DNA of 64,000 nt, taken from NCBI RefSeq assembly GCF_002242685.1, contig NZ_NBIM01000004.1:169475-233474 (forward strand). Direction: 5' to 3'. Each line of letters opens with the position of its first letter. The first letter of the stretch is position 1. The position numbers and the translations under genes are program-made. Source of the stretch: Oceanimonas doudoroffii. Its GTDB lineage: Bacteria; Pseudomonadota; Gammaproteobacteria; Enterobacterales; Aeromonadaceae. Positions 42,307-55,037 of this stretch are shown one piece after another. Below the pieces are notes generated by a model that worked only from the letters and a program-made list of their open reading frames with translations, was not told where the DNA came from and searched no databases.

Positions 42307-42708
42307 TCAGCCGAAACGCCGGGAGCGGCGGTTGACCTCGTCTATCTGGGTGTTGAGGGTACAGTAGTCGTAGAGGTAACCGACAAGGAACAGGCCGCCG
42401 GTAAGGAACCAGATAATGGCGGTGATCCACTTGCCCATATAGAGCCGGTGCAGACCAAAGAAACCGAGAAAGGTCATCAGTATCCAGGTGATGCTGTAGT
42501 CCTTGGGGCCGGTGGCAAAGCGCTGATCGGCGGCCCTGTCCAAAGACGGGATCAGGAAGAGGTCCACAATCCAGCCGATAAAAAACAGGCCTAGGGTAAA
42601 GAAGTAGATGGTGCCGCTGACGGGACGGCCGTAGTAAAAGCGGTGGGCGCCCATGAACCCGAAGATCCACAGAATGTAGCCGATCACCTTGCTGTGCGTG
42701 TTGTTCAT
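42307..42708 (-). CDS. TM2-domain membrane protein, duplicated
   Basis: A 133-residue protein made of two copies of a hairpin unit: GYILWIFGFMGAHRFYYGRPVSGTIYFFT and ITWILMTFLGFFGLHRLYMGKWITAIIWFLTGG. Each carries the TM2 signature Gly-x-x-G-x-H-R-F/L-Y-x-G. The function of TM2 proteins is unknown. The gene converges with the TetR gene and is separated from thiH by a repeat-rich spacer. Confidence 0.8.
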   Translation of the reverse strand: MNNTHSKVIGYILWIFGFMGAHRFYYGRPVSGTIYFFTLGLFFIGWIVDLFLIPSLDRAADQRFATGPKDYSITWILMTFLGFFGLHRLYMGKWITAIIWFLTGGLFLVGYLYDYCTLNTQIDEVNRRSRRFG

Positions 42709-42818
42709 GCTGCCTCGGGGTGGGTGATAAAAACGACCATTCTAGACGTTGCCGTGGGCAACTGCCACGCCTGTGGGCATAGCGGCGACCCGGTTCGTCG
42801 TGACCTGAATATGAATAT

Positions 42819-42850
42819 GTTGTGGTTCGCTGCGCTCATCACAACCTACT
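42819..42850. repeat. REP-like palindromic unit, copy 1
   Basis: Shares GGTTCGCTGCGCTCATC and a following CAACCTAC with copy 3, in the same orientation. The short left arm TGTGG is partly degraded. Such units are common mobile, non-autonomous intergenic repeats of unknown origin in gammaproteobacteria. Confidence 0.65.
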
Positions 42851-42911
42851 GATCAGGACGTGCGTTTAAATTTTGCGCACAACCGAAAATACAGAGCTGT
42901 TTGCGGCATGG

Positions 42912-42929
42912 ACCCCCGCCTTCGCGGGG
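42912..42929. repeat. GC-rich hairpin CCCCCGC-CTTC-GCGGGGG
   Basis: A perfect 7-bp stem with a 4-base loop, flanked by GTGACG. The sequence resembles dispersed intergenic hairpins of the kind 'cccgccttcgcggg(g)tgacg' seen in many proteobacteria. It has no T-run. Confidence 0.55.
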
Positions 42930-42983
42930 GTGACGATATTTCATTGGAATCTGTGGGCTGACAAAACCTTGGCTGCAGCAGTA

Positions 42984-43066
42984 GTAGGTTGGAATGAGCG
43001 CAGCGAATTCCAACACCAAAGGCGGCTGCGGAATGTTGGGATTCGCTGCGCTCATCGCCAACCTAC
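42984..43066. repeat. REP-like palindromic units, copies 2 and 3, in inverted orientation
   Basis: Copy 2 (42984-43015) is GTAGGTTGGAATGAGCGCAG followed by CGAATTCCAACA. Copy 3 (43034-43066) is its near reverse complement, TGTTGGGATTCGCTGCGCTCATC and CCAACCTAC. Together they can form a long hairpin with an 18-base loop. This is the arrangement of a BIME-like pair. Confidence 0.75.
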
Positions 43067-43099
43067 GGCAAGATTTGCGCTGCCGGTCGGCTTTAAGCT

Positions 43100-44221
43100 T
43101 CAGCGGCTGGCAGAATAGCTGTTGTCCCAGTCCTTCCACACCGGCTGCAGGCCGGTGGCGGCAATGGCCCTGGCCACTTCGGCAGGGCTGCGGTCGTCGT
43201 CGATTTCGAACTGCTCCAGCTCTTCCTTGACGTTGTCCACATAGCCGCCGGGCTGGGTCTTGGAGCCGGCGCTGATGCTGGTGACTCCGAGGGGGATCAC
43301 CTTGTCGCGGAATTCCTGAGCTTCCCGGGTAGACAGGCTCAGCTCCAGCTCGCCGTCGAGCATGCGATAGGCGCAGATCAACTGCACCAGCTGGCGGTCG
43401 GTCATGATCGACTTGGGCTGCAGGCCACCGGTGCAGGGCCGCAGGCGCGGGAAGGACACCGAATAACGGGTCTTCCAGTAGTGCTTCTGCAGATAGCGCA
43501 GGTGCGCCGCCACATAGAAGCTGTCGGCCCGCCAGTCTTCCAGCCCGAACAGGGCGCCCAGGCCGATCTTGTCTATACCGGCCTTGCCCAGGCGATCCGG
43601 GGTTTCCAGGCGCCAGCGAAAGTCCTTCTTCTTGCCGCGAATATGGTGCTCGTCATAGGTCAGGTGCTGGTAGGTTTCCTGATACACCATGACGCTGTCG
43701 AGGCCGTACTGGCGCAGCTCGGCGTACTCTTCCTGAGACAGCGGCTGCACTTCCATCATCACATAGCTGAAATGGCGTTTGACGATGGGCAGCATCTGCT
43801 TGAAGTAGTCCAGGCCCACCTTGCCCTCGTGCTCGCCGGTCACCAGCAGCACGGTATCGAAGCCCATGGCCTTGATGGCCAGGCATTCCTGCTCGATTTC
43901 CTCGGCGCTCAGGGTCTTGCGCTTGAGCCGGTTGCTCATGGAGAAACCGCAATAGGTGCAGTCGTTGGCGCACAGGTTGGACAGATACAGCGGAATATAA
44001 AAGCCCACGGTATTGCCGAAGCGCTGCCGGGTCAGGCGGTAGGACTGCTGCGCCATTTGTTCGAGGTAGGGCTCGGCCGCCGGCGAGATCAGCGCCATAA
44101 AGTCGTTCAGATCCCGCTTGGGTTTGGCCAGCGCCCGCTCCACGTCCCTGGGCTGCTTGCCGTAAATGCTCATCTTGACGTCATCCCAGTCCATGGATGA
44201 CCAGACATCGAAGAAACTCAT
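43100..44221 (-). CDS. thiH: 2-iminoacetate synthase ThiH (radical SAM)
   Basis: A 373-residue radical SAM enzyme. The cluster motif [11 protein letters not shown] (C-x3-C-x2-C) is at about 89-96, followed by [25 protein letters not shown]. The C-terminal half has [13 protein letters not shown] and [12 protein letters not shown]. It cleaves tyrosine to dehydroglycine, the imine used by ThiG. It overlaps thiG by four bases and is the last gene of the thiC operon. Oxygen-sensitive ThiH is the alternative to glycine oxidase ThiO. Confidence 0.95.
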   Translation of the reverse strand: MSFFDVWSSMDWDDVKMSIYGKQPRDVERALAKPKRDLNDFMALISPAAEPYLEQMAQQSYRLTRQRFGNTVGFYIPLYLSNLCANDCTYCGFSMSNRLKRKTLSAEEIEQECLAIKAMGFDTVLLVTGEHEGKVGLDYFKQMLPIVKRHFSYVMMEVQPLSQEEYAELRQYGLDSVMVYQETYQHLTYDEHHIRGKKKDFRWRLETPDRLGKAGIDKIGLGALFGLEDWRADSFYVAAHLRYLQKHYWKTRYSVSFPRLRPCTGGLQPKSIMTDRQLVQLICAYRMLDGELELSLSTREAQEFRDKVIPLGVTSISAGSKTQPGGYVDNVKEELEQFEIDDDRSPAEVARAIAATGLQPVWKDWDNSYSASR

Positions 44222-44988
44222 AAGGTCTCCAGGAAGGCGGTCAGCGGGCTGGAGGCCTGGGCCTGCCGGCTTTGTCCGGCCAGACCGGCTTCATAGCCCA
44301 TGCGACCGGCGATCACCGCCCGGCGGAAGGCGTCGCCCATGGCAATCGGGTCGCCGGCCACGGCGATGGCGGTGTTCACCAGCACGGCGTCGGCGCCCAG
44401 CTCCATGGCGTAGGCGGCATGGCTGGGGGCGCCGATGCCGGCGTCCACCACCACGGGCACCGTGGACTGCTCGATGATGATTTCCAGGAAGTCATGGGTC
44501 ACCAGGCCCTTGTTGGAGCCGATGGGCGCACCCAGGGGCATGACGGCGGCACAGCCCACTTCTTCCAGCCGCTTGCACAACACGGGATCGGCGCCGCAAT
44601 AGGGCAGCACCACAAAACCTTCCTGCACCAGCCGCTCGGCGGCTTTCAGGGTCTCGATGGGGTCGGGCAGCAGGTATTTGGGATCCGGGTGGATCTCCAG
44701 CTTCAGCCAGTTGGTACCCAGGGCTTCCCGGGCCAGACGGGCGGCAAACAACGCTTCGTCCGCATCCTTGGCGCCGGAGGTGTTGGGCAGCAGGTTCACG
44801 CCCAGCTTCAAGAGCGGCGGCAGAATGTCGTCGCTGTGGTTGTTCAGGTCCACCCGCTTCAGCGCCATGGTCACCAGCTGGGAGCCGGAGGCTTGCAGGG
44901 CGTCCTGCATCAGGCGGCCGTTGGCAAACTTGCCGGTGCCGGTAAACAGGCGGGATTCAAAGGTTTTATCGGCAATTTTCAGACTCAT
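44218..44988 (-). CDS. thiG: Thiazole synthase ThiG
   Basis: A 256-residue TIM-barrel enzyme starting at the ATG two codons after thiS ends; the open frame to 45078 overlaps thiS. Motifs are [52 protein letters not shown] and [31 protein letters not shown]. It assembles the thiazole phosphate from deoxyxylulose phosphate, ThiS thiocarboxylate and dehydroglycine. Lys98-type Schiff-base residue lies in the [12 protein letters not shown] region. Confidence 0.95.
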   Translation of the reverse strand: MSLKIADKTFESRLFTGTGKFANGRLMQDALQASGSQLVTMALKRVDLNNHSDDILPPLLKLGVNLLPNTSGAKDADEALFAARLAREALGTNWLKLEIHPDPKYLLPDPIETLKAAERLVQEGFVVLPYCGADPVLCKRLEEVGCAAVMPLGAPIGSNKGLVTHDFLEIIIEQSTVPVVVDAGIGAPSHAAYAMELGADAVLVNTAIAVAGDPIAMGDAFRRAVIAGRMGYEAGLAGQSRQAQASSPLTAFLETL

Positions 44989-44989
44989 G

Positions 44990-45190
44990 TCAGCCTCCGG
45001 CAATGGCGTGGAACAGGGTAATGTTGTCGTTGGGGGCCAGTTGGCGTTCGGCCCACAGGCTGCGCGCCACCACTTCACGGTTAAGCGCCACCGCCACCCC
45101 GGGCTTGTCCTGCTCCAGCTCGGCCAGCAGTTGCGCCAGGGTGGTGCCCTCGGTCAGGGGATGTTGTTCGTCGTTGAGAATAATATGCAT
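44990..45190 (-). CDS. thiS: Sulfur carrier protein ThiS
   Basis: A 66-residue ubiquitin-like protein. It begins [12 protein letters not shown] and ends in the essential Gly-Gly (FHAIAGG), where ThiF adenylates it and sulfur is attached. [13 protein letters not shown] is the conserved second strand area. One base separates its stop from the thiG start. The longer upstream frame is not used; this ATG fits the family length. Confidence 0.95.
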   Translation of the reverse strand: MHIILNDEQHPLTEGTTLAQLLAELEQDKPGVAVALNREVVARSLWAERQLAPNDNITLFHAIAGG

Positions 45191-45194
45191 GGTG

Positions 45195-45947
45195 TTAGTT
45201 CCCCTTGGGTCCACATACCGGACAGGCCGGATCCTTGGGCACTCGAAGGCCGTGCCAGCGGTGGGCCTTGGCGTCAAACAGCTTGAGCTCACCCCAGGGC
45301 ACGGTGCCGGTGCCGGTTAAATACTTGATGGCTTCCAGTGCCTGCAACAGGCCGATGGTGCCCACCACGGGGCCAATGACACCGGCATTGCTGCAGGTCA
45401 GCCGTTCTTCCATTTCAGGGCCATACAGGCAGCGATAGCATCCATGGTCGCGGGACGGATCCAGCGCCAGCAGCTGGCCTTCAAAGCGAATGGCCGCGCC
45501 CACCAGCAAGGGTTTGCCCTGGGCATAGCAGGTGGCGTTCAGGGCCTGGCGTACCGTCATGTTGTCGGTACAGTCCAGCACCAGATCCACCTCACCCACA
45601 AAGCCGGCCAGGCTGTGCTCGTCCATCTTCTGATTCACCGCCACCAGCTCGACCTCGGGATTGAGCTTTTGCAGCTTTTCCCGAGCCACCTCGGCCTTGG
45701 CCATTTTCAGGCTGTCGGTGTCATACAGGGTCTGGCGTTGCAGGTTGCTGACCTCAATCTGATCGAAGTCGGCCAGCCACAGGGTGCCCACCCCGGCCGC
45801 CGCCAGATACTGGGAGGCGGGCGAGCCCAGCCCGCCCAGACCGACGATGAGCACGGAGGCGTTTTTCAGCTTGAGTTGGCCTTCCTCACCCACCTCTTCC
45901 AGCAACAGGTGCCGGCTGTATCGCATGAATTCGCTATCGCTGAGCAT
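45195..45947 (-). CDS. thiF: ThiS adenylyltransferase ThiF (HesA/MoeB family)
   Basis: A 250-residue E1-like enzyme. It has RYSRHLLLEEVGEEGQLKL, the nucleotide motif VLIVGLGGLGSPASQYLAAAGVG, catalytic Asp in DLVLDCTDNMTVR, and zinc-type Cys pairs (CYRC; CPVC at the C-terminus). It activates ThiS for sulfur transfer. It sits in the operon between thiDE and thiS. Confidence 0.95.
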   Translation of the reverse strand: MLSDSEFMRYSRHLLLEEVGEEGQLKLKNASVLIVGLGGLGSPASQYLAAAGVGTLWLADFDQIEVSNLQRQTLYDTDSLKMAKAEVAREKLQKLNPEVELVAVNQKMDEHSLAGFVGEVDLVLDCTDNMTVRQALNATCYAQGKPLLVGAAIRFEGQLLALDPSRDHGCYRCLYGPEMEERLTCSNAGVIGPVVGTIGLLQALEAIKYLTGTGTVPWGELKLFDAKAHRWHGLRVPKDPACPVCGPKGN

Positions 45948-45949
45948 GT

Positions 45950-49762
<3,813 letters not shown>

Positions 49763-50671
49763 ATGCCCATTTCGGTTTATCGCTATGCCCTGCCGCTGAC
49801 CAAGGAAAAGCAGATTGACGGCGTTGCCGTGCGCCGTCGCCACGGTTTTTACGTGAATATTGACGGCCACTGGGGCGAGGTGGCGCCGCCGGTGACCGCC
49901 GAATTGGCAGACACCGAAGCCGAACTGCTGGCCGCCTGCGAGCGGCTGACGCAAGGCCTTGAACACCAGGCCACTCAAGCCTGGGTTCGCTTTGGTCTGG
50001 GCTGCGTGCTCACGCCTCCCACCGCGGCGGCCGCCCCCAGCCTGCCGCTGCTGGAAGGTGAGCGGGAACCCATTATTCGCGCCTGGCGTTGCCGCCGAGT
50101 GCATCCCACTCGAGCCTGGCTGACCCTGAGCGGCGATGTGCAGTTTGATGCCGGCCTGGTGCGCGAACTGACCCTGCTGGTGCCCGGCCTGAAACTGACG
50201 CTGGACGCCGGCGGCCGACTGAGCGAAACGCAGTTGTCCGGCCTGTGGCAGCGCATTGACGGCGGCGCCATTGACTGGATTCTGGATCCGGGCCTCGATG
50301 ACGCCCACACGCGGACACTGGCCCGGCAACACGGCTGGCCGGTGGCGCTCAGCGCCGACCGCTGCGGCGGCCGGGTGCCGGCGCCCTTTGAGGGGCTGCG
50401 TGCCCTGGTGCTGCGCCCCTCTCTGCTGGGCGAGCCCGCCCTGTGCCGGCAACTGGCCGACGGTGCTCGAGCACAGGGGCTGGACGTGATGCTGGCGGGC
50501 AACCTGGAAAGCGGCCTGGGCCACCGGCACATTGCGCAACTGGCGGGGGAACTGACGCCGAACAGCCCGGCCCAGCTCGACAGCCTGCGCTATTTGCTGC
50601 ACAGCGGCGTGAACGCCCAGGGGCAGCCGGAAGCGCAAAATACCACCCTGGTATATGGCCCGGGTTGTTGA
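49763..50671 (+). CDS. MenC-like (o-succinylbenzoate synthase/enolase superfamily) protein with altered active site
   Basis: A 302-residue protein whose order of segments matches MenC: N-terminal capping region, then KLTLDAGGRLS, IDWILDPGLDD, WPVALSADR, RALVLRPSLLGE, and ANLESGLG. In MenC these carry D161, E190, D213, K235 and the SSSxESS loop. Here E190 is Asp175 and the catalytic K235 is Arg218. The KxK pair (K131/K133) is replaced by W-L-T-L (about 119-122). It is therefore unlikely to be an active OSB synthase. No other menaquinone genes are nearby. The start at 49763 fits the strand MPISVYRYALPL. Confidence 0.55.
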   Translation: MPISVYRYALPLTKEKQIDGVAVRRRHGFYVNIDGHWGEVAPPVTAELADTEAELLAACERLTQGLEHQATQAWVRFGLGCVLTPPTAAAAPSLPLLEGEREPIIRAWRCRRVHPTRAWLTLSGDVQFDAGLVRELTLLVPGLKLTLDAGGRLSETQLSGLWQRIDGGAIDWILDPGLDDAHTRTLARQHGWPVALSADRCGGRVPAPFEGLRALVLRPSLLGEPALCRQLADGARAQGLDVMLAGNLESGLGHRHIAQLAGELTPNSPAQLDSLRYLLHSGVNAQGQPEAQNTTLVYGPGC

Positions 50672-50721
50672 TAAATGCACCAAAAAATACGCACCAAAAT
50701 AGTGCAAAAGACAAGGTGTTC

Positions 50722-50750
50722 TTGGCAATTCGAGGGTAAATACGTATAGT
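50722..50750 (+). promoter_or_regulatory. Sigma-70 promoter for rnb
   Basis: TTGGCA (50722-50727), a 17-base spacer and TATAGT (50745-50750), close to consensus. It gives a leader of about 25 bases to the ribonuclease II start at 50781. Confidence 0.7.
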
Positions 50751-50780
50751 CAGGCCGATATTTCGACAGGTTCCCAACAC

Positions 50781-52760
50781 ATGTTTCAAGACAACCCCCT
50801 GCTGGCCCAGCTCAAGCAACAAATCCGCGACACCCTTCCCACCAAGGAAGGCATGGTCAAAGGCACCTCCAAAGGCTTCGGCTTTCTCGAAGTCAGTGAC
50901 AAGGAAAGCTATTTCATTCCGCCGCCGCACATGAAAAAGGTGATGCACGGCGATCGCATCACCGCCGTGCTGCGCACCGAAAACGACAAGGAACTGGTGG
51001 AGCCAGAGACCCTTCTGGAGCCTGGCCTGACCCGCTTTGTGGCCCGGGTGAAGTGGTTCCGTGACCGGCTCAATATTGTGCCCGATCACCCGCTGATGAA
51101 AGACGCCATCAAGGCCCGCACCATCAAGGGGATGAACGAAAAGAACCTGAAGGAAGGCGACTGGATCCTGGCCGATCTCAAGCGCCACGCCCTGAAAGAC
51201 AACGGCTTTTTCGCCGAAGTGGTAGAGCTGATCGCCGGCGTGGACGATCCCATCGCCCCCTGGTGGGTGGTGCTGGCCCGCAACAGCCTGGCCAACCAGG
51301 CACCCCAGGACAGGGAACAGTGGGAACTGCTGGAAGACACCCTGCCCCGTCAGAACCTGACCGAAGTGCCCTTTTTCACCATCGACAGCGAGTCCACCCA
51401 GGACATGGACGATGCCCTCAGCGTGAAAAAGCTGGACAACGGTGGCTGGGAGCTGCTGGTGGCCATTGCCGATCCCACCGCCTATGTGTCCCACGACAGC
51501 GAGCTGGACAAGATCGCCGCCGAGCGCGCCTTTACCGTTTACCTGCCGGGTCGCAACATTCCCATGTTGCCGCGCACCCTGGCCGACGAGCTGTGCTCGC
51601 TGAAGGAAGGGGAAGACCGCCACGCCCTGTGCGCCCGCATTCACATTGATGCCGACGGCAAGGTGGCCGACGACGCCGAATTCTTTGCCGCCCGCATTCG
51701 CTCCCACGCCCGTCTGGCCTACAACAAGGTCTCCGACTGGGTGGAAGGCAGCGGCGACTGGCAGCCCGAAAGCGAAGTGATTGCCGAGCAGTTGCGCGAG
51801 CTGACCGCGCTGACCCGCGCCCGCAACGGCTGGCGCAGCACCCATGCCATCGTGTTCCCGGATCGCCCCGATTTCCGCTTTGAACTGGACGAGGCCAGCA
51901 ATGTGGTGGCCATTCACGCCGATCATCGCCGCATTGCCAACCAGATGGTGGAAGAGTGCATGATCGCCGCCAACCTGGCCTGCGGCAACTGGCTGACCAA
52001 GCACTGTGGCACCGGTGTATTTAACGTGCACGCCGGCTTTGACGAAGAGAAGCTGGCCCAGCTGCAGGAGCTGCTGAAAGAGCACGAGGCCCCGGTAGAC
52101 CCTGAACAGCTGACCACCCTGGAAGGCTTCTGCGAGCTGCGCCGCTGGCTGGACGCCCGCGACACCAGCTATCTGGACAACCGAGTGCGCCGCTTTCAGT
52201 CTTTCGCCGCCATGAGCGTGACCCCGGGCGAGCACTACGGTCTGGGCCTGGACGCCTACGCCACCTGGACTTCCCCCATCCGTAAATATGGCGACATCAT
52301 CAACCACCGGCTGATCAAGGCCATACTGGCCGAGAAGGCCCACGACGCCCATGCCCCCAATGCCGAGCTGGCGGTGCACCTGTCGGAGCAGCGCCGCATG
52401 CACCGCCGTGCCGAGCGCGACATTGCCGACTGGCTGTATGTGCGCTACCTGCAGCCGGCGGTGGCCAACGGCCACGCCTTTGATGCCGAAATCATCGACA
52501 TCGGCCGGGGCGGCGTGAAACTGCGCCTGCAGGAAAACGGCGCCGTGGTATTCATGCCTTCTTCCCTGATCCTGCCCAACCGGGATCGGCTGGAATGCAG
52601 CTGGGACGACGGCCGCGTTTACCTCGACAAGCAACCGGTATACGAACTGGGCCAGCACATTCAGGTGATCCTGACCGAGGCCATTGAGGACACTCGCTCC
52701 CTGATCGCCAAACCGGCCATTCCGCTGGTACCGGAAAAGCAGGAAAAGCCCGCTTCCTGA
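50781..52760 (+). CDS. rnb: Exoribonuclease II
   Basis: A 659-residue RNase II/R family enzyme. Cold-shock domains occupy the first 190 residues (KGTSKGFGFLEVSDKESYFIPP). The catalytic RNB domain has TIDSESTQDMDDALSV with the metal-binding Asp cluster (about 200-212), and SYLDNRVRRFQSFAAMSVTPGEHYGLGLDAYATWTSPIRKYGDIINHRLIKA with the catalytic tyrosine/arginine region. A C-terminal S1 domain follows. It degrades single-stranded mRNA 3' to 5'. Length matches E. coli RNase II (644). Own promoter and terminator. Confidence 0.95.
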   Translation: MFQDNPLLAQLKQQIRDTLPTKEGMVKGTSKGFGFLEVSDKESYFIPPPHMKKVMHGDRITAVLRTENDKELVEPETLLEPGLTRFVARVKWFRDRLNIVPDHPLMKDAIKARTIKGMNEKNLKEGDWILADLKRHALKDNGFFAEVVELIAGVDDPIAPWWVVLARNSLANQAPQDREQWELLEDTLPRQNLTEVPFFTIDSESTQDMDDALSVKKLDNGGWELLVAIADPTAYVSHDSELDKIAAERAFTVYLPGRNIPMLPRTLADELCSLKEGEDRHALCARIHIDADGKVADDAEFFAARIRSHARLAYNKVSDWVEGSGDWQPESEVIAEQLRELTALTRARNGWRSTHAIVFPDRPDFRFELDEASNVVAIHADHRRIANQMVEECMIAANLACGNWLTKHCGTGVFNVHAGFDEEKLAQLQELLKEHEAPVDPEQLTTLEGFCELRRWLDARDTSYLDNRVRRFQSFAAMSVTPGEHYGLGLDAYATWTSPIRKYGDIINHRLIKAILAEKAHDAHAPNAELAVHLSEQRRMHRRAERDIADWLYVRYLQPAVANGHAFDAEIIDIGRGGVKLRLQENGAVVFMPSSLILPNRDRLECSWDDGRVYLDKQPVYELGQHIQVILTEAIEDTRSLIAKPAIPLVPEKQEKPAS

Positions 52761-52779
52761 AGGTGATAACCCAAGACCG

Positions 52780-52805
52780 AAAAGGCCTGCGAATGCAGGC
52801 CTTTT
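52780..52805. terminator. Terminator after rnb
   Basis: An 11-bp stem AAAAGGCCTGC / GCAGGCCTTTT with a GAAT loop and following T-run. The same stem (AAAGGCCTGC) recurs after dctM at 58092. Confidence 0.9.
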
Positions 52806-52860
52806 TTATACTCGTTAGGGGGCCGGCCTCACACCAGGGCCACCTTGGTCACGGCTTACT

Positions 52861-53826
52861 TTAACGCTGCCCCCGCAGCCTGCGGCCATGGAAGACATAA
52901 CCGATCAGGTTCAGCAGTACCTGGGCTGCCAACACACTGGTGGTGCCGGTATGATCGTAATCGGGCGCCACTTCGCACAGATCTATGCCGACCACTTCAC
53001 CGGAAAACGCCACACCCTGCAGGACTTCCATGACTTCGTAATAGGTAAAGCCGCCATGGCTTGGTGTGCCAGTGCCCGGGGCGATAGAAGGATCAAAACC
53101 GTCAATATCGATGGTGATGTAATAATTCACCCCTTTGGGGATCAGATCCAGTACACCCTGTACCCCCAGCCGGCGAACATCCCGCACCGACAATATGGTC
53201 GAGCCCGCGTCCTGCGCCGCCTTGTGGTCGGTCCGGTTGGAAGAGGACACGTTGCGAATGCCAAGCTGGGTCATGCCAGTGATAAAGGATTGCTCCACCG
53301 CCCGACGCATGGGGTTGCCATGACCAAAACGCACGCCGTGGCGTTCATCAACAAAATCCAGGTGAGCATCAATCTGAATAATGTGAATGGGGCCTCGACC
53401 TTCAAAGGCGCGGATGCAAGGGGCGTTGACCGAGTGATCCCCGCCCACGGTGACCGGCAGGGCGCCGGATTCGAGGATTTTGCGCACACCATACTCAATG
53501 TTGGCATGGCTCTTTTCGGTATTGGTATGCACCATATCTGCATCGCCAATATCAACGATTTTTACCCCTTCCAGGTACATGGTGTCTTCTTCATAGCTAT
53601 AAGCGCCACCATGACCAAAGGAAAACAGGGTAGACGCTTCCCGCACGGCGCGCGGGCCCATACGTGCACCGGAACGCCACTGGGTGCCGCAGTCAAAGGG
53701 AGCGCCCATAAAAGCCACATCCGCCTTCAGGCTGTCCCAGTCTTCACAAATAGGGCTCTTGGCAAAGGTACAAAATCCGACGAAGGGCAGATTAAGGCGC
53801 CCCTTCTCATAGCTGTTTTCACTCAT
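52861..53826 (-). CDS. Ureohydrolase (agmatinase/guanidinobutyrase family)
   Basis: A 321-residue manganese enzyme. Metal ligands are in GGDHSV (His131), QIDAHLD (Asp153, His155, Asp157) and TIDIDGFDPS (Asp240, Asp242). The start at 53826 follows GAGGAAACGG. The family hydrolyses guanidino groups to urea: agmatine, 4-guanidinobutyrate, 3-guanidinopropionate, proclavaminate precursors, or guanidine. Sequence alone does not decide among them. The neighbouring LysR regulator and divergent TRAP transporter suggest a taken-up guanidino acid rather than internal agmatine for polyamines. Confidence 0.85.
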   Translation of the reverse strand: MSENSYEKGRLNLPFVGFCTFAKSPICEDWDSLKADVAFMGAPFDCGTQWRSGARMGPRAVREASTLFSFGHGGAYSYEEDTMYLEGVKIVDIGDADMVHTNTEKSHANIEYGVRKILESGALPVTVGGDHSVNAPCIRAFEGRGPIHIIQIDAHLDFVDERHGVRFGHGNPMRRAVEQSFITGMTQLGIRNVSSSNRTDHKAAQDAGSTILSVRDVRRLGVQGVLDLIPKGVNYYITIDIDGFDPSIAPGTGTPSHGGFTYYEVMEVLQGVAFSGEVVGIDLCEVAPDYDHTGTTSVLAAQVLLNLIGYVFHGRRLRGQR

Positions 53827-53982
53827 GATCCGTTTCCTCGCTGGTGTCCGCCCGAGCCGGGCCGGCAACTTAACATCCCGGTTAAAAAACCATCTGCTTG
53901 GTTCCGCCAGCGAGTATGACAAAGCCAATTCCATCAAAAAATATAAATTTTAATATGCTTACTTTATATAAAATAAAGTTAA

Positions 53983-54882
53983 TTACCGTCCGCCGATCTG
54001 CAGTCCCAAGCTACTGACCAGATCGTCCACAAACACCCGGACCACCTCATGGGGCGCCGGTATGGTTCGCATCGCCAGACAGAATTCGGAGTGCCAGCGC
54101 AGCTCAGGTAACGCCAATTCCTTCATTTCACCACTGGCCACCCAGGATTCGGCAAAGTGCACCGGCAGAAAGCCGAGAAACCGGCCACTACGGATCAGCA
54201 TGGCCTGTGCTTCCATGTTGGAGACAAATGCCGCCCCCAGGTAAGGCCGTATCAGGGGCATTTCTGCCTGCTGCACGTAGGTCCGACTGGAAATGGGGTA
54301 ACTGCCCACCCGCTCCAGCGATAACCCCGCCGAATCCACCTCGTATAACGGATGGCGCCGGCCGCAGTAAAACCGGTGCTCCTCGGTGTACAGGGGTTGA
54401 TAGCTCAAGGCCGGGTGCCGCTTCTGAAAGGGCCCTACGGCCAGATGCAAATTGCCGTTGAGCAACTCGCGCTCAAGTTCTTCCGGCGGCAACACCGCCA
54501 ACCTCAAGGACACCTGGCTACTGCGCTCAAAAAACCGGTGAATGGCGTCGGGCATGGGCACCTCGGTATTGGTGATGGTGTTGTCCACCAGGCCCACCCT
54601 CAGGGTACCGGTCAGCATATTGCGCAACGAGCCCAACTCCGCCTCCAGATCCGAAAAGCTGTTGAGCATTTCCCGGCATCGCCGGTATACCACCTCCCCC
54701 TTTTCCGTCAGGCCAAACCCACTTCGTCCCCGGTGACAAATCGAAAACCCCAGCCGCACCTCGAAGTCTCGAATATGGGTACTGATCGCGGGCTGACTCA
54801 TGCCCAATACCGACTCGGCACCCACAAAACCGCCGTACTCCACCACGGCACAAAACGTCTGCATATGTTTTACCGAATACAT
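53983..54882 (-). CDS. LysR-family regulator of the ureohydrolase/TRAP cluster
   Basis: A 299-residue LysR protein with an N-terminal helix-turn-helix in MQTFCAVVEYGGFVGAESVLGMSQPAISTHIRDFEVRLG and an effector domain from about residue 90. It is divergent from dctP across 155 AT-rich bases that include ATAC-N12-GTAT at 54921-54940. It also precedes the ureohydrolase gene on the same strand after 156 bases. It probably controls both. Confidence 0.85.
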   Translation of the reverse strand: MYSVKHMQTFCAVVEYGGFVGAESVLGMSQPAISTHIRDFEVRLGFSICHRGRSGFGLTEKGEVVYRRCREMLNSFSDLEAELGSLRNMLTGTLRVGLVDNTITNTEVPMPDAIHRFFERSSQVSLRLAVLPPEELERELLNGNLHLAVGPFQKRHPALSYQPLYTEEHRFYCGRRHPLYEVDSAGLSLERVGSYPISSRTYVQQAEMPLIRPYLGAAFVSNMEAQAMLIRSGRFLGFLPVHFAESWVASGEMKELALPELRWHSEFCLAMRTIPAPHEVVRVFVDDLVSSLGLQIGGR

Positions 54883-55037
54883 GAAACCACGCCCCGGAGT
54901 TACATTAAATTTAAAAAAGTATACATATTAATATTCGTATTTTTGGATAAATATCCATCTGCAATACTGGCCTCGAGAAGAACGGAATCACCTTCGGCCT
55001 GAAAGGCCGAACTCACTCAATAGCAGGAGATGATGCT

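Larger units (their letters stand above)
42709..43099. other. Repeat-rich intergenic spacer
   Basis: About 390 bases with no gene. It contains three copies of a REP-like element (42819-42850, 42984-43015, 43034-43066) and a GC-rich hairpin (42912-42929), listed separately. thiH ends at its right edge, so the repeats may act as the end of the thiamine operon transcript. Confidence 0.7.

Noticed and set aside
42709..43099. CRISPR array
   Set aside because: The repeats are inverted palindromes at irregular distances, not direct repeats with regular spacers.
50349..52658. A 769-codon minus-strand frame opposite rnb and the MenC-like gene
   Set aside because: It is the complement of high-GC coding sequence; the plus strand has clear RNase II motifs.
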